64,000 nucleotides of DNA. Origin: Vibrio coralliirubri. Lineage in GTDB: Bacteria; Pseudomonadota; Gammaproteobacteria; Enterobacterales; Vibrionaceae. The DNA lies in assembly GCF_024347375.1 (NCBI RefSeq), contig NZ_AP025471.1, positions 682,001 to 746,000 of the forward strand. The letters run 5' to 3'. Below the pieces are notes generated by a model, which did no database searches, had not been told where the DNA came from, and was given only the letters and a program-made list of their open reading frames with translations. Shown piece after piece: positions 36,452 to 46,323 of the stretch. Numbering within the stretch: position 1 is the first letter of the stretch; every line of letters begins with the position of its first letter. The translations under genes and the position numbers were made by a program.

Positions 36452-37618
36452 TTACTTCTCATTAAAAATCTGGCTGCCAAGCTTGAGCGTGGCGGCGATA
36501 TTACGGGCAGTACGAGTCAGGTTTTGATTCGCTTCTGATAAAACTTGGTCTAAAGACTGAGGTGAACGCACGGTTCCAAATAAGCTAGACATCGAGCCGT
36601 AGAGCTTTTCAACGTCTTGCCCCAAAGAGCCCGCAATTCCAATGGTTGGTATATTCAGCTTTTGAGCGCGCTGAGCGATACCGAAAGGTGTTTTACCTTG
36701 CAGGGTTTGGTTGTCCATCTGCCCCTCTCCGGTCACGACCAGTGAAGCACCTTCAAGAACCTTATCTGCATCCAAAGCATCTAATACCATCTCAATACCC
36801 GCTTTAATTTGGATATTGAATGCAAGACTTAACCCCAGAGGTGTGCCACCAGCAGCACCAAAACCAGCTGTGTCGCGATGATTAGTACCCGTATGTGTTT
36901 GAGCGATATCGGCAAAGTGACCGATCGCAGTATCAAGTTGCTCAACTTGAGCTTGTGAAGCCCCTTTTTGTGGACCAAACACGGCACTTGCCCCGCTTTC
37001 ACCACACAATGGATTATTTACATCACATGCGACCACGAACGTCACTTCGTTGCATCTCGGGTGCAGTCCATCAAGATCGATGCTTGCTAATTGACTTAGT
37101 GCAGCACCGCCACCAGATAGCTCGTTGCCTTGCTTGTCTAATAGTTGGCCTCCCAACGCTTGTAAGATGCCAGCACCTGCGTCATTGGTGGCACTACCGC
37201 CCAGACCAATGATGATTTGTTCTACGCCTTTATCTAGCGCATCTTTGATCAGCAACCCTGTGCCGTAAGATGATGCTGTAAGAGGTGATCTTTCTTCTAC
37301 GGTTAATCGATCTAAACCCGATGCTTGGGCAAACTCCACCAAGGCAGTGTTTACGCTTTTGCCATCAACCTGTTGTACAAGTGAAGCCCAATAAGCCGTA
37401 CATTCGCGACCGATTGGATCCGTCGTGTGCAGCCGTTGCTTCTTACCATTGAGCGCCTCTAGCAACACGTCTACTGTGCCTTCTCCGCCATCAGCGAGTG
37501 GCATTTTCACAAACTCTGCATGAGGGAAAACGTCAGCAAATCCACGCTCAATACAAGACGCAACTTGATGAGCGTCGAGTGATTCTTTAAATGAATCAGG
37601 GGCAATTACAATTTTCAT
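36452..37618 (-). CDS. glycerate kinase, type 1 (GlxK/GarK family)
   Basis: 388 residues. It begins MKIVIAPDSFKESLDAHQVA, the hallmark N-terminus of family 1 glycerate kinases, and has IIGLGGSATNDAGAGILQALGG, the glycine-rich nucleotide/glycerate site. Enterobacterial members make 2-phosphoglycerate from D-glycerate. It starts 45 bp after mngB. In this operon it would consume the glycerate released when MngB hydrolyses phosphorylated mannosylglycerate. Confidence 0.92.
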   Translation of the reverse strand: MKIVIAPDSFKESLDAHQVASCIERGFADVFPHAEFVKMPLADGGEGTVDVLLEALNGKKQRLHTTDPIGRECTAYWASLVQQVDGKSVNTALVEFAQASGLDRLTVEERSPLTASSYGTGLLIKDALDKGVEQIIIGLGGSATNDAGAGILQALGGQLLDKQGNELSGGGAALSQLASIDLDGLHPRCNEVTFVVACDVNNPLCGESGASAVFGPQKGASQAQVEQLDTAIGHFADIAQTHTGTNHRDTAGFGAAGGTPLGLSLAFNIQIKAGIEMVLDALDADKVLEGASLVVTGEGQMDNQTLQGKTPFGIAQRAQKLNIPTIGIAGSLGQDVEKLYGSMSSLFGTVRSPQSLDQVLSEANQNLTRTARNIAATLKLGSQIFNEK

Positions 37619-37663
37619 TGTCGTTCACCATTCCCGCCCACCAAGGTGAGCGGGTGATTGAAA

Positions 37664-40309
37664 TTAGAATTTGATTTGGAATGTTTTTGCTTGGCAAGAT
37701 GCGAGCTCGCCGAAGGTTTCAGTTGCCACATCACCTTCACGAACGCGCTCATCCATGCTTGCTTCTTTCCAGCTTGAAACCGCTTGAGTGAAAGAGATTG
37801 AATCCGATACTGAACCCGTTTCTGCCGGGTTGTAGACACGCATGATCAACGCATCTTCATCTTCCGCTTTCTTCAGCACACTTAATACCGCACCTGATTG
37901 TTGCTTAGACAGAAGGCTAAAACTCATAGGTAGGTTCTGCTCACCCACGTTTAGCTTCATCGCATTGTAAGGGATCTTGTTGTAGCATTCGATTTGAGTG
38001 ACATTGTCACGTGCTTGCGCCATGATGTTCGCATCAATGTGGTTACCAGAGAAACCACACAGCGTGAATTCACACACTAACTTACCGCGTACTTGTGAAT
38101 CTGGTGTCGGGATCTTGATGCCTGATGGACGGCCCGGACGAAGCAATAGCTCTTCTTTACCCAACACGCCGATACCACGGAATAGTGTCAGTGCGAAGGT
38201 ATCTCGGTTTTCGTCACCTTTAGATGCAATCACTTCAAATTCACGTAGGCCATTCGACATGATCGCCATGCCCGCTTTGCCGTTTTCTAACGCTGCAAAG
38301 TTCATTAACTGATACACAGGAACTGGCGCTTCTTTCCACTTCTCTTCTTCCCAAACCGCCATAGCAGGGTCATTGGTTGGTCGAGTAATACAACCGAACT
38401 GGTTATCTGCAACCACAGTTTCAGAAACGAATGTCGTTGGTACTAGCACACGTACACGGTGGTCGTCGGCTTGATTGTCTAGCTCCATACGGACTTCAAT
38501 TCGGCGAGAACCTTGCTTCAATACCACTTGGCATTGCGCTTCAACGAATCCGTTTTGACCCGTGCGTTCTTCACGCTCTGCAAGGTTTGCAGGTACGTTC
38601 ATTCGGAAAGCGATGTTCGCTACCGATTGGAAGCCTTGGTGATCGATCGATGTTTCGACTGGAAATTCGTCTGAGTACAACAACCACTCTTGACGAGATG
38701 GAGAGTAATCGTACTCATCGCCGTCATCAGAACCGTCTTCTAAACGAAGGACTTGGTCGAATACTTGCTCTGTCTCTTTGTCGAAAATAGTCAGAGTACC
38801 GTTGTCGTTTACATTGATTCGGTAGTACTCGTTCTCTAGCAAGTAGTCTTTTTGTTCTGCAACTTTTACTGCGCCCTTCTCGTTACCTTGGATGTGTAAC
38901 GTGGTGAAGCCCATTGCTGGCACAGTGCGTTTTATTTGAATATCAAACTCCATAAACGGGTCGTAGTTACCGTAGTGAACGATTTGACGGTCTACTTTGC
39001 CCGGGTCAATTTGGCGCTTGTCTTGGATGAAGTATTCAACAGGGTTTTCATTTTCATCAAAGATAGAGAACTCTTGTGCACGGATAGTGATCGTCGTGTT
39101 AACCACTTCTTCACGCTCGTATGGTGAGAGGTTGAACATCGCTAGTTTGTCGCAACCTTCGCGATCTGGCATGTGGTCAACAATCTTACGTTTGTAGAAA
39201 TGAATCAGGTTGGTCGCCATGTCGTCCGCAAGGATGTAGCGGTTTAGGATCTCAGCGTGAACCTTGTCTGAACAGCAGCAGCCAATCGAGTCGTGAGCGT
39301 GGTTCTTCATGCTCTCTTTCCACATTTTTTCAATCAAACCGTGGTGGTACTCAAAGCCTAATGTCCAAGCGATAGACGCTAGCGGTTCTAAGATATTTAC
39401 AATCTTGTTTTCGATTTCTGCGTGGATCAGTTTGATATCCATACGCGTAGAAGAGATCGTACGGTGAACACGCATGTATTTGCCGTCGTTGAATTCGCCT
39501 TTGATTGTGTCGAGTTGGTCGCGTGCTGCTTCTACTTTCTCGAACACTTCTTCGTAACGGCTCATTGAGAATTCACGATCTGGGTAGATTTCGCGAAGCT
39601 TGTCCATTACTTCAAAGATGTCTTTTTGAATCGGCATTTGGTCGTGGCCGTTCGGTAGCAAGATATCTTTAGTCACAGATGGCTTTTCTAGCACTGGGAA
39701 GTACTTATCTAAACGAGCACGCAAGCCCTCTTCGTCTTGTGGAAGGTATTTACCAATCGCGTAACCCAGCGGAAGCACTTGTGCCGTTACTTCACTGCCG
39801 TCGTTCGATTGCCATAAGAATTCTGTTTTGTTGGTGCCATGACGCTCTGAACAACCACGCCAGAACATTGCACGCGTGATGTCGAAGCCGTTGTAGATCA
39901 TTGGCAGCTGTGAGCTCATGCTGAATGAATCTGGTAGATAACCAATCTTCATTGCATCACCAAACTTCATGCAGTCACGAATGCCATACATCATGTTACG
40001 TACAATCGACTCGCCAGAAACTTGCATTGTGTCGGTTTGAGAATACCAAGGGCCAATAATTAACTTGCCCGCTTCAACCAATGCTTTTACGCGCTCTGTG
40101 TTTTCTGGTTTGATTGCGAAGTAATCTTCTAGAACGGCGGTTTGACCATCTAGAACGTAGTATTTGTATTCTGGATCGCTCTCCAGACGGTTCATGATTT
40201 CTTCCATGTTGTTCACAAGAAGAATACGAGACTCTTCTGTTGTGAAATACCATTCACGATCCCAGTGCATGTGAGGAGTAATGTGTACGCGTGATGTAGT
40301 CATAATCAT
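37664..40309 (-). CDS. mngB: alpha-mannosidase MngB (GH38)
   Basis: 881 residues, the length of E. coli MngB. N-terminal GH38 catalytic domain: [16 protein letters not shown] carries the zinc-binding H-x-D motif, and [14 protein letters not shown] has the nucleophile aspartate region. It hydrolyses 2-O-(6-phospho-alpha-mannosyl)-D-glycerate to mannose-6-phosphate and glycerate in the cytoplasm. ATGs at 40309 and 40303 are both usable; AGG is better spaced for the second. A 230-bp gap with no gene separates it from mngA, including a small hairpin right after the mngA stop. Confidence 0.92.
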   Translation of the reverse strand: MIMTTSRVHITPHMHWDREWYFTTEESRILLVNNMEEIMNRLESDPEYKYYVLDGQTAVLEDYFAIKPENTERVKALVEAGKLIIGPWYSQTDTMQVSGESIVRNMMYGIRDCMKFGDAMKIGYLPDSFSMSSQLPMIYNGFDITRAMFWRGCSERHGTNKTEFLWQSNDGSEVTAQVLPLGYAIGKYLPQDEEGLRARLDKYFPVLEKPSVTKDILLPNGHDQMPIQKDIFEVMDKLREIYPDREFSMSRYEEVFEKVEAARDQLDTIKGEFNDGKYMRVHRTISSTRMDIKLIHAEIENKIVNILEPLASIAWTLGFEYHHGLIEKMWKESMKNHAHDSIGCCCSDKVHAEILNRYILADDMATNLIHFYKRKIVDHMPDREGCDKLAMFNLSPYEREEVVNTTITIRAQEFSIFDENENPVEYFIQDKRQIDPGKVDRQIVHYGNYDPFMEFDIQIKRTVPAMGFTTLHIQGNEKGAVKVAEQKDYLLENEYYRINVNDNGTLTIFDKETEQVFDQVLRLEDGSDDGDEYDYSPSRQEWLLYSDEFPVETSIDHQGFQSVANIAFRMNVPANLAEREERTGQNGFVEAQCQVVLKQGSRRIEVRMELDNQADDHRVRVLVPTTFVSETVVADNQFGCITRPTNDPAMAVWEEEKWKEAPVPVYQLMNFAALENGKAGMAIMSNGLREFEVIASKGDENRDTFALTLFRGIGVLGKEELLLRPGRPSGIKIPTPDSQVRGKLVCEFTLCGFSGNHIDANIMAQARDNVTQIECYNKIPYNAMKLNVGEQNLPMSFSLLSKQQSGAVLSVLKKAEDEDALIMRVYNPAETGSVSDSISFTQAVSSWKEASMDERVREGDVATETFGELASCQAKTFQIKF

Positions 40310-40513
40310 TTACCTAAATGTGTCGCTTCGAGTAAAACTAAAGTTCGAACCCAAATACGACTAAATTAAAGTTTTTCAAGGGTTTAAAATTGGCTGCCAC
40401 TAAATTTAGGGTGCAGAAAACCACGCCCAGAATCTGTGTGAATAAAACCGTTAGGAGCACAGGTATTTAGGACAGCCAGTTGTTCGTTATTTTTTATATA
40501 TTGATTTCGTAGT

Positions 40514-40530
40514 GAGTTAGGAGCTAACTC
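40514..40530 (-). terminator. intercistronic hairpin between mngA and mngB
   Basis: GAGTTAG-gag-CTAACTC, a perfect 7-bp stem, 10 bases after the mngA stop. No T run follows on the minus strand, so it is more likely a 3'-end stabiliser or attenuator than a full terminator. Its base composition is low in GC. Confidence 0.4.
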
Positions 40531-40539
40531 AAAATTCAG

Positions 40540-42474
40540 TTAGTTCTGTGTTGCAGTACTTGCTTCAAACTTACCCTTTTTTACAGCGTGACCACGCCAC
40601 ATCAGAAGAGTAATGGTTGAAATCACTGTGCCGACAATCGCAGCACCGAACCAGATTGCCGCAGCAGAGAATGCGCCCAAACCAGAATCGTGTAACAAGA
40701 AGATAGAGAAGATACCTGCGCCCGGAGTCGATAGACCAATACCTGCCGCACCAACCATCGCGCCTGTCACTACAGAGCCTAGTAGGAACGAACCGATTAC
40801 ACGGATTGGATCTTCAATCGCCATTGGGATTGCACCTTCAGTAATACCCGCTAGGCCAAGTAGCCAAGTTGATTTACCCGTTTCAATCTCGAAGTCTTTG
40901 AATAAGCGCGGAGCGATCATGGTTGAAGCCGTTACGGTGAACGCTGATACCATTTTCACTGAACCGAAGATTGCGTATGGGCCATAAACACCGTTTGCCA
41001 TTGCACCTAAACAGAATGCGTAAGCGGCTTTGTTTACCGGACCACCCAAGTCGAATGATACAAACAGACCAAGAATCGCACCTAGAAGCAGAGCGTTAGT
41101 GCCTGACATACCGTTCAACCAATCCGTCAGACCTTGGTTTAGGAACGCAACAGGTTTACCGATAACAAACAGCATCAAGCTACCTGCCACCAAAGTACCA
41201 ATCACCGGGTAAAGGTAGAAAGTAAGGAAACCGTTAAATGCAGGGCCTAAGCGAACATGCTCTTTCACCCAGCGCATCACGTAACCCGCAATCAAACCAC
41301 CAACAACACCACCCAGGAAACCTGAACCGATGATGTTTGCTGCAATACCCGCGGCAAAACCAGGGCCAAGTGCGGGTTTGTCTGCTAATGAGTAAGCTGT
41401 GTAAGCTGCCAGTACCGGAACCATTAATGTACCCAGTAGGCCGCCACCTAGTTTGCGATACATCCATAGCCAAGAATCTTTTGTTGCGTAGAGCTCTTGC
41501 AGGTCAAAAATTTGCGCGATAAGAACAGCAACCGCAAGAACAGTACCACCAGCAACGATAAGAGGAACCGCGTAAGAAATACCTGAAAGCAGTGCTTGTT
41601 TGAGCTCTGTTTTCAGTGGCACTTTCTTAGGTTTATCATCAGTAGCAACTTTACGCTCTGCACCGTTACCTTTTTTCGACTCTTCAATTGCTTCGTTTAG
41701 AATGCGTTCACCGTGTTTAATCGGTTCTGCAACTGGCGTTTCTACACGAGGAATGCCGTTAAAGCGCTCAGATTCTTTAATCGCAACTTCAGCAGCAAAT
41801 ACACAAGCCACTGCATTGTTTAATTGCTCAGCCGTTAAGCGATCTTCAATACCGTTTGCGCCCTGTTTTTCAACATGCACGTTATAGCCAAGCTTTTTGC
41901 CCGCCTTTTCAAGATATTCTGCCGCCATATAGGTATGAGCAATGCCTGCAGGGCAAGCCGTCACACATACAATTGTTGGTGCATTTGTATCTAAGTTGTC
42001 TTGTTTTTCATCTTGTTGATTGTCGCCATCAAGAAGCGCAAAGATTTCTTCAGCCGTTGTCGCTTTTAATACCGCTTCGCGAACATCGTCGTCAACCAAT
42101 GTAGTTGTCAATGCAGTGAGCAGATGCATGTGGGTAGAACCCGCTTCTGCATTTGGAATCGCAATTAGGAAGATTAGATTTACATCTTCGTCTTCATCCA
42201 AGCCTTTCCATTTCATGTCTTCTTTCAATGTTGCTACAGCGAAACCAGCTTCCTTAACCGCGTCAGTCTTGCCATGCGGTACTGCTAAGCCTTCACCAAG
42301 CGCTGTCGGGCCTTGCTCTTCACGAGCAAATACTGCATCAAGGTACTCTTGCTTGTTATGCAGTTTGCCTTGCTGATCCAGTTGGTCAGCAAGTGCGTAA
42401 ATCGCTTCTTCTCGACTGCTAAACGTAGTTTGCAGATTTACGAGCGACTTATTCGTTAGAGTAGTAAGTTTCAT
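40540..42474 (-). CDS. mngA: PTS enzyme IIABC for 2-O-alpha-mannosyl-D-glycerate
   Basis: 644 residues with fused domains in the order IIA-IIB-IIC, as in E. coli MngA. IIA (about 1-150) has the phosphohistidine in AVPHGKTDAVKEAG; IIB (about 165-265) has the phosphocysteine in VCVTACPAGIAHTYMAAEYL; IIC (about 285-630) has the membrane segments. It imports and phosphorylates the sugar in one step. The fructose-family PTS type alone would allow fructose, but the adjacent GH38 mannosidase, glycerate kinase and GntR regulator point to mannosylglycerate. AAAGG lies 3-7 bases before the ATG, at the base of the leader hairpin (42491-42561). Confidence 0.9.
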   Translation of the reverse strand: MKLTTLTNKSLVNLQTTFSSREEAIYALADQLDQQGKLHNKQEYLDAVFAREEQGPTALGEGLAVPHGKTDAVKEAGFAVATLKEDMKWKGLDEDEDVNLIFLIAIPNAEAGSTHMHLLTALTTTLVDDDVREAVLKATTAEEIFALLDGDNQQDEKQDNLDTNAPTIVCVTACPAGIAHTYMAAEYLEKAGKKLGYNVHVEKQGANGIEDRLTAEQLNNAVACVFAAEVAIKESERFNGIPRVETPVAEPIKHGERILNEAIEESKKGNGAERKVATDDKPKKVPLKTELKQALLSGISYAVPLIVAGGTVLAVAVLIAQIFDLQELYATKDSWLWMYRKLGGGLLGTLMVPVLAAYTAYSLADKPALGPGFAAGIAANIIGSGFLGGVVGGLIAGYVMRWVKEHVRLGPAFNGFLTFYLYPVIGTLVAGSLMLFVIGKPVAFLNQGLTDWLNGMSGTNALLLGAILGLFVSFDLGGPVNKAAYAFCLGAMANGVYGPYAIFGSVKMVSAFTVTASTMIAPRLFKDFEIETGKSTWLLGLAGITEGAIPMAIEDPIRVIGSFLLGSVVTGAMVGAAGIGLSTPGAGIFSIFLLHDSGLGAFSAAAIWFGAAIVGTVISTITLLMWRGHAVKKGKFEASTATQN

Positions 42475-42490
42475 AACCTTTGTCCCATAG

Positions 42491-42561
42491 TCACGGATTA
42501 GTACGACAGTCGTCCCTGTCGACGAGAAGAATAATACAACTTCAAGACATTTAATCCGTGA
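42491..42561 (-). promoter_or_regulatory. nested hairpin in the mngA leader
   Basis: Outer arms TCACGGATTA (42491-42500) and TAATCCGTGA (42552-42561) pair perfectly over 10 bp around a 51-base interval, which contains a second inverted repeat CGACAG/CTGTCG (42504-42509, 42516-42521). On the minus strand the structure would close about 16 bases before the mngA start codon. It could be a leader RNA structure or a looping operator. Confidence 0.5.
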
Positions 42562-42572
42562 TCACGATCTCA

Positions 42573-42658
42573 CCAATACACATTTGTATTTAATTTGTAT
42601 TTAAATCGTATTGGCAAATCCTTTAAGAAAGCTTGTTATGTATCGTTTAATTTGTATT
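42573..42658. promoter_or_regulatory. candidate MngR operator cluster
   Basis: Between divergent mngA and mngR, ATTTGTATT occurs three times (42582-42590, 42593-42601, 42650-42658), the first two 11 bp apart. They sit within the inverted repeat CCAATAC (42573-42579) / GTATTGG (42608-42614). AATAC/GTATT half-sites suit a HutC-type GntR repressor, but the assignment is inferred from position only. Confidence 0.45.
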
Positions 42659-42791
42659 ATATGTACTACAAAACGCCGATACGACGCTCACACTAACCTT
42701 GAAAGCAAGGCTTATATAGAGCAAATTTACGTATTTAAGGTACAGGTTGTTAATCAAAGTCTAGTTGTCCTAGCGCACAAATGAGGCAAAA

Positions 42792-43508
42792 ATGGCAAGA
42801 CTCCCTATGTATCGCCAAATCGCCGATGCAATAAGAGAAAAGATCAGTTCTGGAGAATATAAAGTTGGAGAAGCACTCCCAACGGAAGCGCAATTGCGTG
42901 AAGTATTCTCGGTAAGTCGTGTAACGGTTAGGCAAGCGCTGAAACTACTGATCGAAAACGATGAGCTTGAAAGCGTTCAAGGTAGCGGTACTTACGTCAA
43001 AGAGAACAAGATCAATTACGACATCTACAAACAGTCGAGCTTTCAAGAAAAGTGGGCGCATTTAGATGTGGTTACACACAGTGAAGTTCTGGCCTTCGAA
43101 ATGAAGCCGTGTTCTTTGGCGATGTCTGAACATTTAGATATCAAAGAAGGCGAATTGGTTTTCTACGTAAAACGTGTTCGTTTCATAGACAACAATCCAA
43201 TCACGGTTGAAGAAACTTGGTTACCTGTTGCCCTATTCCCAGATCTCACCTATCAAGTGATGCAGACATCAAAGTACGACTTTATTGAAAACACCAAAGG
43301 CATGGTGATTGATCGAAGTGAGCAGGAATTGGTACCGATTCTTCCGCCTGAAGACGTTGCTAAACAGTTAGGTATTGACCCAGCTCAGCCTATCATTGAA
43401 AAACGTACTCGCGGTTACCTCGCCAATAACACGGTGTTTGAATACAGCCGTAACTACTTCACGTCTAACGATTACCGATTTACTTTGGTCGCAAGACGCC
43501 AGAGATAA
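42792..43508 (+). CDS. mngR: GntR/HutC-family regulator of mannosylglycerate use
   Basis: 238 residues. N-terminal winged helix (about 1-70: PMYRQIADAIREKISSGEYKVG, then SRVTVRQALKLLIENDELE) and C-terminal UTRA effector domain (about 85-235, with VKRVRFIDNNPITVEETWLP and FEYSRNYFTSNDYRF). It is divergent from mngA with repeats between them, the same arrangement as E. coli mngR-mngAB, where the protein is a repressor. The effector is probably the imported sugar phosphate; this is inferred. Confidence 0.88.
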   Translation: MARLPMYRQIADAIREKISSGEYKVGEALPTEAQLREVFSVSRVTVRQALKLLIENDELESVQGSGTYVKENKINYDIYKQSSFQEKWAHLDVVTHSEVLAFEMKPCSLAMSEHLDIKEGELVFYVKRVRFIDNNPITVEETWLPVALFPDLTYQVMQTSKYDFIENTKGMVIDRSEQELVPILPPEDVAKQLGIDPAQPIIEKRTRGYLANNTVFEYSRNYFTSNDYRFTLVARRQR

Positions 43509-43544
43509 TGCTCATCAACGAGTTTCCATAATAGCAAAATGACC

Positions 43545-43575
43545 AACACAGAGAGCGCGTTGTTCTCTGTGTTTC
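43545..43575 (+). terminator. terminator after mngR
   Basis: AACACAGAGA, loop, TCTCTGTGTT, followed by TTC. A 10-bp stem with a weak T tail, about 40 bases after the mngR stop. Confidence 0.65.
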
Positions 43576-43740
43576 TATGCTGTTATCTCAATCATAAACT
43601 CAACTTTCCTCCCCAAATATTCCTAAACCAATATCAAGTAACCTCACGAAAGATCATTCACATTCATTTAAATACTGTTCTCGTGCTTTGACCATAAACT
43701 AAGCGCCAAATTACAAGAACAACAGTCGACAGGAATGTAG

Positions 43741-44637
43741 ATGAATACCAAACAACTTGAGGACGCTGTAAGTGAAGTAAGCTTATTCAATCAGCACCTC
43801 CACTTAATCCAATCCGTGCATACCATTCCGACCCCAAAAATGAATTGGGAGTCGATTGCGATGGAACCTGCGCCGACAATGCCAACGGTTCGATTCGATC
43901 ATAAAGTCAAAGCCATGGAAGCTCTCGATGAGTACAAACCTAACTGGCTAGATATGCTGCTGGGCAACAAGTCGAAGTTGTACACCCTCACCAACAATAT
44001 CGAGCGTGCCGCCGAGCAAGACATCGAGCAATACAAGACAGAGTTTGTACATTGGGTTCAAAGCTACAGCTACTGGGCAAAGGGCAACCAATTATCGAAA
44101 GGTATATTAAACAACGATAGTGAAGCAAAACTATCAGCCCTTTCCGAAGCGCAACAGAACTCGATTAACGCCGCGGTAGTCGACACTAAGCTGATTAACC
44201 ATAACTTCAATACCTATAAGAATGGTCACCTGCTAGAAATCAATATTCAGGTTAATAAGCACAACGTGATCCCTAAAGAAAAAAAGGTATTGTGCCAAGG
44301 CAAAGTGAAGCTTGAAACGATGTCTCTTTCTGAAAGTAATGCCTTATATCGAGAGTATGTCTGCAGCTGTATTCTTAAGTGCGCGCAAGATGCTTTCAAT
44401 GTGTTACCCGAGACGAGCGTTGTGATCAATGTTGAACAGATTTCAGCTGATCAATCGAGCGAAACCATCGTTTCATGCCATGTCGAACAAGGGCTACTCG
44501 AGTTCTTGTTAATCGAAGACGATAAACCCTCTGAGATACTTGAATTCTTTGTCCACATTGAAGATTTCAATCCTCATCGAGGCAACGGATTCTCAGCGAT
44601 AAAAACGATTTTTTCGCCTTTGCCTATGGCGTCATAA
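43741..44637 (+). CDS. protein of unknown function (298 aa)
   Basis: I do not recognise this protein. AGGAA stands 7 bases before the ATG. It has no signal peptide or membrane segment and looks soluble and cytoplasmic. The N-terminal third has proline-rich MEPAPTMPTVRFDHKVKAME. Residues about 85-125 are aromatic and helical (HWVQSYSYWAKG). Later parts contain three cysteines in YVCSCILKCAQDAF. An aromatic-rich end reads FFVHIEDFNPHRGNG. It is a single gene followed 60 bp later by a DUF481-like outer-membrane protein gene; whether the two are linked is unclear. Confidence 0.6.
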   Translation: MNTKQLEDAVSEVSLFNQHLHLIQSVHTIPTPKMNWESIAMEPAPTMPTVRFDHKVKAMEALDEYKPNWLDMLLGNKSKLYTLTNNIERAAEQDIEQYKTEFVHWVQSYSYWAKGNQLSKGILNNDSEAKLSALSEAQQNSINAAVVDTKLINHNFNTYKNGHLLEINIQVNKHNVIPKEKKVLCQGKVKLETMSLSESNALYREYVCSCILKCAQDAFNVLPETSVVINVEQISADQSSETIVSCHVEQGLLEFLLIEDDKPSEILEFFVHIEDFNPHRGNGFSAIKTIFSPLPMAS

Positions 44638-44696
44638 CTCACGCGCATTTTCGATTCAATCATTGACGACTCTTCACGACTAGCCTTGCGTTCGTC

Positions 44697-45593
44697 GTGT
44701 CCAATCACCTTATATACCAAACCATTATGTCGACACACGCTATCCCACAAACAACGCGCCCATTAACCAACACAGTTTCATACACACGCTCCCTAGCAAA
44801 GCTGCCTCTATTTCTCATCGCGTTCTCTATGCCCATATTTGGAAAAGAGGCTGGAGAAGAGGTTGAAGAATTGGTACTCGAGGACGACGTCGTATTAAGC
44901 GAAGGTTCCGAGTTACAAGAAGAAGCTGAAGAATCCCCTTTTACGACCCTGACCAAGCTCGGGTTTATCTACTCGCAAAACACCAGCTCATCTTTGTCGA
45001 TTAACTCTGGAATCTCTGTTGGATACAAAAAAGAGAACTGGGGCCAACGAGTTCAGTTTGATACCTACTATACCGATGCTGAAAACGATGAAGACGGCAC
45101 CAATCGCTATACCACCAACTATGGCATCAGCTATGACTTAAACGAAGTCACCTATTTGGTTGCGACAACACGTTTTGAACACGACCACTTTGGTACTTAT
45201 CGTAAGCAATTCATAACGGCTACAGGATTGGGTCGCCACTTTTATGATACTGAAAGAATCAAACTCCAAGGCTCTGCTGGTCCGGGTTACCGAATCAGTC
45301 AACGCCATTCCTCCGATGAAGAGTTCCCGAACAAAGAGAACTATGAGCTGATCGTCAATGCCAGTGTTGATGGCTCACTGACGCTCACAGAAACGTTTTC
45401 TATGGGGGCAACGGCTAACATGGCTTACGGTGAAGAGAACACCAATTACAACCTCAAAGGCTATCTAAAGAACATCTTGATGGGCAATTTGGCGCTGACT
45501 TTTGATACCGAATACATCTACAACACCACTGTCGCATCAGACCAAAGTAACGCCGAAATCTACAGCTCAATGAATCTAAACTACGATTTCTAA
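44697..45593 (+). CDS. DUF481/YdiY-like outer-membrane beta-barrel protein
   Basis: 298 residues from GTG at 44697, or 288 from the ATG at 44727; neither has a convincing ribosome-binding site. A hydrophobic stretch (LAKLPLFLIAFSMPIFG) acts as the signal peptide, followed by a very acidic segment (about residues 50-80, EEVEELVLEDDVV). The rest alternates in beta-barrel fashion and ends in YSSMNLNYDF with a C-terminal phenylalanine, the usual outer-membrane insertion signal. DUF481 proteins are small barrels, some salt- or acid-induced. The role here is unknown. Confidence 0.68.
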   Translation: MSNHLIYQTIMSTHAIPQTTRPLTNTVSYTRSLAKLPLFLIAFSMPIFGKEAGEEVEELVLEDDVVLSEGSELQEEAEESPFTTLTKLGFIYSQNTSSSLSINSGISVGYKKENWGQRVQFDTYYTDAENDEDGTNRYTTNYGISYDLNEVTYLVATTRFEHDHFGTYRKQFITATGLGRHFYDTERIKLQGSAGPGYRISQRHSSDEEFPNKENYELIVNASVDGSLTLTETFSMGATANMAYGEENTNYNLKGYLKNILMGNLALTFDTEYIYNTTVASDQSNAEIYSSMNLNYDF

Positions 45594-45846
45594 ATAACGC
45601 TTCCCCCATCGAACATGCAAAAGGATTTGCGTGATCGTTTTAATTATCTTTTTAAGCTCATTCAAGCATGAACATTTCCCCATTGTTATTCCACCTTGTA
45701 AATCTCACATTTTCCGTACGGCAAACCATTTATCATTGCACTATTGGAACGCCGTACTTATAATGCCAGGAAAAATAATTACAACATCAACCATAAGTAA
45801 TACAGATGTTTATTTCATTCTCTGTAATATTTGGTCAAAGGTAGAT

Positions 45847-46323
45847 ATGAAACAAAAAGGTTTTACACTCATTGAATTAGTTATCGTTATCGTGGTGCTA
45901 GGCGTAATTGCAGTTACCGCTGCGCCCAGGTTTCTTTCGTCACAAGATGATGCACGAGACGCTGGATTCGTTGCCGTTATCGCAGCTTTCGAGGATGGAA
46001 TGGATCTGGCAATGTCAAAGCACAAAATCGAGGGTGAACCGGAGTCTATCGAGATCAATGGTGCAACGATTTCTTTTATGGAAATGCTAATCCCTCAAGA
46101 GTATCCAACGGCCAAGAATAGTTCTGACTGTGCAATGCTGTGGAATACCGTAATGACCGGTATTGAAAGCACCGATAATCAACAAGTGTTATCCGACGAT
46201 ATGGTGCTAGCAAAACATGAACGCAGTAACTCAACTGTGGACCTTCGCGGAACATGCATCTATTCGATGGGTGATCGCCGTGTCGAATACTTAAGTGGTG
46301 GCGGTAAACTTGAAGAGAGCTAA
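45847..46323 (+). CDS. type IV prepilin-like protein
   Basis: 158 residues from the ATG at 45847, with AAAGG just upstream; upstream in-frame codons would place the leader internally. It begins MKQKG/FTLIELVIVIVVLG, a prepilin peptidase site with glutamate at +5 and the N-terminal helix. The mature part has two cysteines (SSDCAMLWN, GTCIYSMGD) that could form the pilin disulfide loop. It is solitary, with no other pilus genes near it, so it is probably a minor pilin or pseudopilin that works with machinery encoded elsewhere (for example MSHA). A specific system cannot be named. Confidence 0.82.
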   Translation: MKQKGFTLIELVIVIVVLGVIAVTAAPRFLSSQDDARDAGFVAVIAAFEDGMDLAMSKHKIEGEPESIEINGATISFMEMLIPQEYPTAKNSSDCAMLWNTVMTGIESTDNQQVLSDDMVLAKHERSNSTVDLRGTCIYSMGDRRVEYLSGGGKLEES

